Assembly: GCA_020056965.1 (NCBI GenBank)
Contig: JAGVGT010000056.1
Span: 1 to 45,714, forward strand
Length of the DNA: 45,714 nt
Source: Deltaproteobacteria bacterium
GTDB lineage: Bacteria; Desulfobacterota; Desulfobulbia; Desulfobulbales; JAGXFP01
Direction: 5' to 3'
In this document: piece by piece, positions 40,669 through 45,714 of the stretch
Numbering within the stretch: the first letter of the stretch is position 1
Layout: every line of letters begins with the position of its first letter
Program-made: the position numbers and the translations under genes
Notes under the pieces: generated by a model
What the model was told of the DNA's origin: nothing
The model's database searches: none
Seen by the model: only the letters and a program-made list of their open reading frames with translations

Positions 40669-41187
40669 CTATTCCTTGAGTACACCACGCACCGCCCGGA
40701 TCCGGTGCTGTCGCTTCTGCGGTGAGGGTTCAGGGCCGAATTTTATTTGGGCGCTGTTGGGGTTGCCATCCTGGCAACGGCTCCAGGTCCAGTAGAATGA
40801 CGGGGCGGTGCGGGGGAAGTAGCGGCTGAACAGTTCCGGACTGTTCTCGTTTAACTTCTGCAAGCTCTCCAGCTCCTTGTCTTCCGGGAGCCGCCAGTCG
40901 GCAAAGCCGCCGAATTTTTCCTCGTTTACTGCCTTAATGAAGGTACCTTCGACATTTTTCCAGGAGTAGATATTGTCCCGATCATGGAGGGAGCCGTCGG
41001 TCGATTTGATCTCCCAAGTCAGGCCGGTGGTCTGGTCCAGGACCATGACCCAATCGGCGGCCGAGTCGGGAAGTTCCAGTCCGCTGGCGTCGAGTTTGAT
41101 GAAGGCCGGGGTTGCTTCAGCCATGATCTGGCCCGGTAGCATGATCAACAGGATGAGTAGCAAGGAGGCGAGGATGGGCTGGCGCAT
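40669..41187 (-). CDS. Exported DUF1566 (Lcl C-terminal domain) protein
   Basis: A 172-aa secreted protein. The signal peptide (ILASLLLILLIMLPGQIMAE) is cleaved before ATPAF. The mature part is one DUF1566 domain: VLDQTTGLTWEIKSTDGSLH, FGGFADWRLPEDKELESLQ, YWTWSRCQDG and RIRAVRG. The domain has a C-type-lectin-like fold of uncertain role. Start 41187 has GGAGA upstream. It converges on the cytochrome gene. Confidence 0.83.
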   Translation of the reverse strand: MRQPILASLLLILLIMLPGQIMAEATPAFIKLDASGLELPDSAADWVMVLDQTTGLTWEIKSTDGSLHDRDNIYSWKNVEGTFIKAVNEEKFGGFADWRLPEDKELESLQKLNENSPELFSRYFPRTAPSFYWTWSRCQDGNPNSAQIKFGPEPSPQKRQHRIRAVRGVLKE

Positions 41188-41268
41188 GTCGGCATGTCTC
41201 CGGTGTTGGTTGATGAATGGAATAAATTCGTCACCATATACCACGCAGGGGCTGAGCGATCAATTGTA

Positions 41269-41296
41269 TTGACTATTCGAGGCGTGGGGATATTGT
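41269..41296 (+). promoter_or_regulatory. Sigma-70-type promoter candidate
   Basis: TTGACT (41269-41274), a 16-bp spacer and TATTGT (41291-41296) lie 83 bp upstream of the YibQ-like gene, in the divergent spacer to the DUF1566 gene. Match is good but not tested. Confidence 0.45.
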
Positions 41297-41378
41297 TCGG
41301 TGGCCCGGCGACGTGGGGAAACCCCGAAAAATCTGGTAGAACTTGTCGCCGCAAATACACGGGTCGGACGGGGTGGAA

Positions 41379-42344
41379 ATGGCATTTAAAAAGGGCGGGA
41401 AAAGGAAAGGTGGCCGCGCGTCCAGCCGGGGTAAAATCTTTCGGGTGCTGCTGGTCCTGGGGCTGTTGGTCGTCACCATGGTGGCGGCCTTTGTCCTCCT
41501 GATCTTGCGGCCATACGAGAATCGTCCATTGGCGCCGGCCAGAACCGGCAAAAACAAGGCTCAGGTTCTTCGCTATGAAGAAGGCGGCGGCGCTTCAAAC
41601 CCCACGGGAACAAGGGGATCCGGGACTAATGGGGGGGCGGCCCGGCCGACCGCGCCGAGGGCGGGGCCGGAGCAGAGCGACCGGGAGTTGCCGTTGCTGG
41701 CCATCGTTATTGACGACATGGGCGACCAGCAACAACTCGGCGAAGAGTTGCTCAACCTCAAGCTCAACCTCTCCTTCGCCTTTCTGCCCTACGGCCCGCA
41801 TACCAGCGAACAGGCCGAGCTGGCCAAGCGGTTGGGCCGGGAAGTCCTTCTGCACTTGCCCATGGAGCCGGCCGACCACCGTTGGGACCCTGGCCCCGGC
41901 GCCCTTACCCTGGGCATGGATTCCGCCGAGCGGGCCGAGGTCTTGGCCCAGGATCTGGCCCGGGTGCCGTTGGCGGTTGGGATCAACAACCACATGGGTT
42001 CACGATTCACCAGCGACCGGGCGGCCATGCAGGATTTCCTCGCCTTGGTCCGCGACCGCCGCCTTTTCTTTCTCGACAGTCTGACCAGCCAGGATAGCCT
42101 CGGCTACTCCTTGGCCCGGGAGATGGGGGTGAAGGCCTGCCGTCGCCAGGTTTTTCTCGACAACGTTCGGGACCCGGCCAAGATCACCGCGCAGATCAGG
42201 GAGTTGCTGGCCGATGCCGAGCGCCAGGGCTGGGCGGTGGGCATCGGCCATCCCTATCCTCAGACCCTGGCGGCCCTGCGTGGGGCCGGCCCGGAAATCC
42301 TCGGCCGGGTTAAATTAGTGGGAGTCAGTCAGTTGGCGCATTAG
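41379..42344 (+). CDS. Divergent polysaccharide deacetylase family (YibQ-like)
   Basis: A 321-aa protein with a basic N-terminus and a membrane anchor (VLLVLGLLVVTMVAAFVLL, about 23-42), a low-complexity linker, then the DUF610/YibQ fold from about 105: LLAIVIDDMGDQQQLGEEL, LLHLPMEP, VGINNHMGSRFTSD, FFLDSLTSQDSLGY, RQVFLDN and VGIGHPYPQTL. The family is related to NodB-type deacetylases; its substrate is not established. ATG 41379 is used because GGGTGG precedes it and the earlier TTG is poor. Confidence 0.87.
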   Translation: MAFKKGGKRKGGRASSRGKIFRVLLVLGLLVVTMVAAFVLLILRPYENRPLAPARTGKNKAQVLRYEEGGGASNPTGTRGSGTNGGAARPTAPRAGPEQSDRELPLLAIVIDDMGDQQQLGEELLNLKLNLSFAFLPYGPHTSEQAELAKRLGREVLLHLPMEPADHRWDPGPGALTLGMDSAERAEVLAQDLARVPLAVGINNHMGSRFTSDRAAMQDFLALVRDRRLFFLDSLTSQDSLGYSLAREMGVKACRRQVFLDNVRDPAKITAQIRELLADAERQGWAVGIGHPYPQTLAALRGAGPEILGRVKLVGVSQLAH

Positions 42345-42526
42345 GATGGTCGCGAATTGCCCCGTGGTTTAGGATTTTTAGGTACTGTTTTGGTGCTGGG
42401 CATCGTCCTGCAGGGTTAAAGTGGATTTTGGCCGAAGGCTTAATTCTGGGGCTGGTATTTCCCGGGGGTTATGCTATAAGAAGGGTGCTTAATTAGCGAG
42501 TTAATAAGATAGGGGATTTCCCAGGC

Positions 42527-43333
42527 ATGGGCCGGATCATTACCCTGACCAGCGATTTCGGGTGCGCCGATGAGTTTGTCGGTGTCATGAAGGGGGTCAT
42601 CCTGGGCCTTGCTCCGGGGGTCCGGATCGTCGATCTCTCGCACCAGATCGCAGCCTATGATGTTCGCCAGGCCGCTTTTCTGCTTGGTTCCGCCCACCGC
42701 TTTTTCCAGGCCGGGACCGTGCATCTGGCGGTGGTCGATCCGGGGGTTGGGTCGGCCCGGCGCATCGTTCTGGTCGAGGCCGGCGGCCAGCTGTTCCTGG
42801 CCCCGGACAACGGCCTGCTCTCACTAGTCCTGATTGAGGCAGACGCCGCTCGGATCTGGCAGGTCGATAATCGTGAGCTTTTCCTGGCCGAAGTCAGTGC
42901 CACTTTCCATGGCCGGGACATCTTGGCGCCGGTGGCGGCCCGGCTGGCCGGGGGACTGGAGCCTGACCGGGTGGGGCCGCCGCTGGCCCCGGCTGACTTG
43001 GTCCATTTGACCGACCTGCTCCCGATGATTGATCGCCGGCTCGGCGTTGTCGTCGGCCGGATTGAGCAGGTAGACCACTTCGGCAATCTGATCACCAATA
43101 TCTCCGGTCGTCTTTTGACGGAAATTTTCGGACCAGGCTTGACGCGGCTTAAGGTCAGCTGTGGCGGCCGGGAGATCCGGGGGCTCTCCACTACCTTCAG
43201 CGGGGTGGCGACCGGTGCGGTGGCGGCGCTGGTCGGCGGCCGGGGCTACCTGGAACTGGCGGTCAATCAGGGGCGGGCCGATTGGCGCCTGGCCGGGCGG
43301 GCCGGGGTTCCGGTATCGGTCAGAAAAGATTAA
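42527..43333 (+). CDS. S-adenosylmethionine hydrolase (DUF62 / SAM hydroxide adenosyltransferase)
   Basis: A 268-aa enzyme of the fluorinase/chlorinase/DUF62 superfamily. Motifs: LTSDFGCADEFVGVMKGVIL, DLSHQIAAYDVRQAAFLL, VVDPGVGSARR, FLAPDNGLLS, FHGRDILAPVAARLA and DHFGNLITNIS. The Asp-Arg-His set of the hydrolases seems present (VDPGVGS-RR; FHGRD). It lacks the long fluorinase insert, so conversion of SAM and water to adenosine and methionine is the likely reaction. Confidence 0.9.
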   Translation: MGRIITLTSDFGCADEFVGVMKGVILGLAPGVRIVDLSHQIAAYDVRQAAFLLGSAHRFFQAGTVHLAVVDPGVGSARRIVLVEAGGQLFLAPDNGLLSLVLIEADAARIWQVDNRELFLAEVSATFHGRDILAPVAARLAGGLEPDRVGPPLAPADLVHLTDLLPMIDRRLGVVVGRIEQVDHFGNLITNISGRLLTEIFGPGLTRLKVSCGGREIRGLSTTFSGVATGAVAALVGGRGYLELAVNQGRADWRLAGRAGVPVSVRKD

Positions 43334-43335
43334 CT

Positions 43336-43364
43336 TTGACAGCAAGTAAATGGTGTATTAAAGT
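43336..43364 (+). promoter_or_regulatory. Promoter candidate for arsR-like gene
   Basis: A consensus TTGACA (43336-43341), 17 bp, then TAAAGT (43359-43364) precede the GTG start at 43391. The short AT-rich leader between would also suit self-binding by an ArsR protein. Confidence 0.5.
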
Positions 43365-43390
43365 AAACCCTAAAATACTGGCGGGGAAAA

Positions 43391-43678
43391 GTGAAAGAAG
43401 AACATATCAATAACGTTGCTGCGCTGTTGAAGACCATGTCTCATCCCATTCGCCTGAAGATTCTCTGTCTACTCCAGGAAAAGGAGATGACGGTTGGTGA
43501 TCTCCGGGAGGAGGTCAAAACCACCAATGCCAATGTCTCGCAGCATCTGGCTATCCTGCGCAATCACGGGATTCTCAGTGCCCGCAAGGATGCCAACTAT
43601 ATCTATAACAAGATTGAAGACCCCCGAATCCTCGATCTGATCGGCAACATGCGGCGGCTGTTCTGCCAGGAGAAATAG
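43391..43678 (+). CDS. ArsR/SmtB-family winged-helix regulator
   Basis: A 95-aa protein starting at GTG 43391. It has the ArsR words ALLKTMSHPIRLKILCLLQE, EMTVGDLREEVKTTNANVSQ and HLAILRNHGILSARKDANYI. No ELCVCDL metal site is present in the recognition helix; the only cysteines are in ILCLL and RLFCQEK, so metal sensing is doubtful, and a redox or thiol signal is possible. It likely controls the DUF2892 gene downstream. Confidence 0.88.
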   Translation: MKEEHINNVAALLKTMSHPIRLKILCLLQEKEMTVGDLREEVKTTNANVSQHLAILRNHGILSARKDANYIYNKIEDPRILDLIGNMRRLFCQEK

Positions 43679-43792
43679 ACACCGCTTTTTTCTCCAGCCT
43701 TTTTGGTTCGTAGCGCTGGGGCGGCTACGGTCCGGCCGGCAGGTTCGGCATGCCGGTGTATTGGGTAAAATCAAACGACCAGAGGTAGTGGC

Positions 43793-44005
43793 ATGAAAAT
43801 GACCGTAACTGATGCAATTCACTCTATTGCCGGCACCTTCATTCTCCTGAGTCTGGCCCTAGGGGTGGAGGCGAGCCCCATCTTCATGAGCAAATACTGG
43901 TTGTGGTTCACCGCCTTTGTCGGCGCCAATCTCTTGCAGTTCGGCTTCTCCGGCTTCTGTCCGCTGGCCGTCGTGCTCAAGAAATTGGGGGTGCCGGAGA
44001 AATAG
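43793..44005 (+). CDS. DUF2892 small membrane protein
   Basis: A 70-aa protein with two hydrophobic segments (AGTFILLSLALGV and WLWFTAFVGANLLQFGF) and the family motif SGFCPLAVVLKKLGV. DUF2892 proteins occur alone or fused to rhodaneses (YgaP). The neighbouring ArsR gene fits the sulfur- or thiol-linked context often seen for the family; no rhodanese is adjacent. Confidence 0.88.
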   Translation: MKMTVTDAIHSIAGTFILLSLALGVEASPIFMSKYWLWFTAFVGANLLQFGFSGFCPLAVVLKKLGVPEK

Positions 44006-44031
44006 ACGCCCCAGAGGCTGTCTGGTGGTTT

Positions 44032-44060
44032 AAAGGCGGACCTGTGGGGCCGCTTTTTTT
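44032..44060 (+). terminator. Terminator after DUF2892 gene
   Basis: AAAGGCGG, a short loop, then CCGC and a run of seven T form a hairpin with U-tract about 27 bp after the stop. The stem is short with an imperfect base, so strength is moderate. Confidence 0.6.
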
Positions 44061-44185
44061 GTGGGTCTCGCCCAAGACTGTCCTTGCCCCATCAAGAACA
44101 CACTAATAGTTTCCACCCGAAGCGCCACGTAGCGCCATTCCCCGCCCTGCCAGGGTTGGTTACCCACGGCTTGCGCCTTACGAGT

Positions 44186-44530
44186 TCAGCGAGCCGAGCT
44201 ACCAGCACCATGGTTGCCGCGCGAAATCAGCCAGCCGACCAGCAGACCAGCGCATACTCCGGCCCCGGCCACATTCCAGGGATGATTCCGCACGTATTTA
44301 TCGGAGGAGTGGGCCGCATCCTTGACTTTGCCAATCGTCTCACGTTGCAACTCAATCGCCTCTTTCCTGGCGCTCTTCAGACTCGATACGAATCCGGCGC
44401 GGGCCTCCCGCAAGGCGCCGCCTATCGGCTTGCCGCTGGCTTTCAGCAATTCTTCCGCATCGTTGAGCGTGGTCTTCAACTCACCTGCCAATTTGTCCAG
44501 GTTTCTGGTGATTTTTTCAATGTCTCTCAT
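44186..44530 (-). CDS. ElaB/YqjD/DUF883-family membrane-anchored protein
   Basis: A 114-aa protein. Residues 1-80 are a long amphipathic coiled coil (ITRNLDKLAGELKTTLNDAE, LREARAGFVSSLKSARKEAI). A C-terminal membrane helix follows (NHPWNVAGAGVCAGLLVGWL) and ends ISRGN. This is the DUF883 layout; the Escherichia coli proteins tether stationary-phase ribosomes to the membrane. Confidence 0.88.
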   Translation of the reverse strand: MRDIEKITRNLDKLAGELKTTLNDAEELLKASGKPIGGALREARAGFVSSLKSARKEAIELQRETIGKVKDAAHSSDKYVRNHPWNVAGAGVCAGLLVGWLISRGNHGAGSSAR

Positions 44531-44539
44531 GGACTTATC

Positions 44540-44780
44540 TCATAGGCAGAATTCACACAATTCTCCCCGCCGAAGTATCCGGCCTGCTTTAAATATAAGC
44601 ACCATAGTCGCCTGCCGATACAGAGCGATTAGTCCCTTGAAATAACGGTAAATCGTCCCGGCCCGACCCCGGCCTCCTGCGCGATGAGCGCGACCTGCGT
44701 GCCGTGAAAACCATGGGTAGCCAGCAACCTGACGGTGGCCTGGGCAATTTCTCGGGTTTACTTGGACTTGCCGTGGACAT
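44540..44780 (-). pseudogene. TetR-family regulator, frameshifted and truncated
   Basis: Joining three frames gives MSTASPSK, then TREIAQATVRLLATHGFHGT with QVALIAQEAGVGPG, then TIYRYFKGLIALYRQATMVL, which is a perfect TetR N-terminal HTH. Two frame changes are needed (near 44758 and near 44660), and no ligand-binding domain follows. It sits upstream of the DUF883 gene and divergent from dedA. Confidence 0.78.
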
Positions 44781-44979
44781 AACCACCTGCTCCGCACCGG
44801 ACTGAATCTTCGATACCCCTCCCCCAGCCAGGGAAAAACCTCGGTGACCAAAACCCCTTAAAAAGGATTTGCGCCCAGACCGGGTTGTGCTAGAGTGCTT
44901 GGCAAAAATAGTTGGCTGGACGGGGACTGTGTCGTCCGCGTGCGCCATCCTAACTTTGTCATCATGGTGCCTGCCCGTT

Positions 44980-45624
44980 ATGGAGTTAATCAAATATTTT
45001 TTCGACCTGCTGCTGCACCTGGATAGCCACCTGGGCACCCTCATCGCCAGTTCCGGAATCTGGATTTATGTGATTCTCTTTGTCATCATCTTCTGCGAAA
45101 CCGGCCTGGTCATCACCCCGTTTCTGCCCGGCGATTCGCTGCTGTTCACCGCCGGCACCTTTGCCGCCCGAGGCGATCTGCACCCCATCTGGCTCATGGC
45201 GATTCTGATCGTGGCCGGAATCCTTGGCGATTCGGTAAATTTCGCCATTGGCAAAGCCATTGGTCCCAAGGTCTTTCAGTACCCGGACAGCCGCTTCCTG
45301 CGCCAGGAATACCTGGAACGCACCCACCGCTTCTATGAAAAACACGGCGGCAAGACCATCATCCTGGCCAGATTCATGCCGATCATCCGCACCTTTGCCC
45401 CCTTTGTGGCCGGCGTCGGCAGCATGCATTACAGACGCTTTATCCTGTTCAACATCAGCGGGGCGTTTGTCTGGGTTTTCCTGCTCACCGGCGGCGGTTA
45501 TTTCTTTGGTAACCTTCCCTTTGTGCAGCGCCATTTTTCCCTGGTAATTCTTGCGATCATCATCCTGTCCATCCTGCCAGGCGTTATCGAATATCTGCGC
45601 CACCGGGGGAAGGACGTCGGCTGA
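44980..45624 (+). CDS. DedA-family membrane protein
   Basis: A 214-aa protein. Hallmarks: FCETGLVITPFLPGDSLLFT, AGILGDSVNFAIGKAIG, RTHRFYEKHGGKTIILARF, MPIIRTFAPFVAGVGSM and FVWVFLLTGGGYFFG, with several membrane helices. The family carries undecaprenyl phosphate or related lipids and keeps envelope and pH homeostasis; both the acidic residue and Arg motifs are intact. ATG 44980 is chosen by homology; a ribosome site is weak. Confidence 0.9.
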   Translation: MELIKYFFDLLLHLDSHLGTLIASSGIWIYVILFVIIFCETGLVITPFLPGDSLLFTAGTFAARGDLHPIWLMAILIVAGILGDSVNFAIGKAIGPKVFQYPDSRFLRQEYLERTHRFYEKHGGKTIILARFMPIIRTFAPFVAGVGSMHYRRFILFNISGAFVWVFLLTGGGYFFGNLPFVQRHFSLVILAIIILSILPGVIEYLRHRGKDVG

Positions 45625-45652
45625 TGCACCATGTGATGACCTGGGCAGTCAA

Positions 45653-45714
45653 GTGGGAGCGGATTTATCCGCGAATTACCGAGCTAAGCCATTCGCGGAT
45701 AAATCCGCTCCCAC
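45653..45714. repeat. Perfect 24-bp inverted repeat (REP-like) at window end
   Basis: The arm 45653-45676 (GTGGGAGCGGATTTATCCGC then GAAT) pairs exactly with 45691-45714 around a 14-nt loop. The word GGAGCGGATTTATCCGC resembles repeats common in Pseudomonas and other genomes. It starts 29 bp after the dedA stop and may continue past the edge. Confidence 0.88.

Overview
The window looks like the chromosome of a GC-rich Gram-negative anaerobe, most likely a Desulfobacterota member (Desulfobulbales or Desulfuromonadales type). The hints are a triheme c7-type cytochrome, an ADP-forming acyl-CoA ligase, a type II secretion locus with divergent minor pseudopilins, MobA/MobB, and a NifA-like sigma-54 activator. 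This placement is inference from gene content; there is no rRNA or other phylogenetic marker. No tRNA, rRNA or CRISPR array was seen.

Layout. 1-3.06 kb: a minus-strand set of AcuC-like deacetylase, AcuB-like CBS-CBS-ACT protein and an ADP-forming acetate-CoA ligase (cut by the window edge). 3.4-7.1 kb: an SsuABC/TauABC-type importer (solute-binding protein, permease, ATPase) divergent from an HTH-PAS-PAS regulator, with duplicated TTGTACAA palindromes between them. 7.1-9.95 kb: an accessory island of two toxin-antitoxin pairs, an orphan antitoxin and an Mrr-type restriction enzyme. 10-16.9 kb: a sulfatase-fold protein whose metal ligands are largely lost, converging on a CsgG-like/FGE-fold protein, then a cyclic-nucleotide-binding SLC13-type permease coupled to a solute-binding protein. 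17.1-22.3 kb: PpnP, a NifA-like activator, QueH, a REP-associated tyrosine transposase with its REPIN repeats, then MobA, MobB and a HIT protein.

22.7-28.5 kb is the most unusual part: a relic chromosomal integron. A plus-strand integron integrase at 27960-28541 keeps its N- and C-terminal ends but has lost the centre, including three of five catalytic residues. To its left lie AT-richer minus-strand gene cassettes: a DUF2971 gene, a frameshifted RloC/PrrC-like ATPase with a CxxC zinc-hook motif, and a two-gene membrane/GAF cassette. attC-like sites separate them, and the R-prime core at the start of cassettes 1 and 3 is the exact complement of the R-double-prime core at their ends, as expected of real cassettes. 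The region before the integrase carries near-perfect 17-bp direct repeats, a candidate attI. The cargo looks defence-like, but only the ATPase can be assigned to a known toxic-nuclease family.

29-39.6 kb: one long plus-strand type II secretion operon, gspE-F-(H)-(J)-(I)-K-L-M-C-D, tightly overlapped and with no recognisable gspG, followed by a small unknown gene. 39.6-45.7 kb: a MITE-like inverted repeat, a triheme cytochrome, a DUF1566 exported protein, a YibQ-type divergent polysaccharide deacetylase, an S-adenosylmethionine hydrolase (DUF62), an ArsR regulator, a DUF2892 protein, an ElaB/YqjD-type protein, a broken TetR gene and a DedA protein. A perfect 24-bp inverted repeat closes the window.
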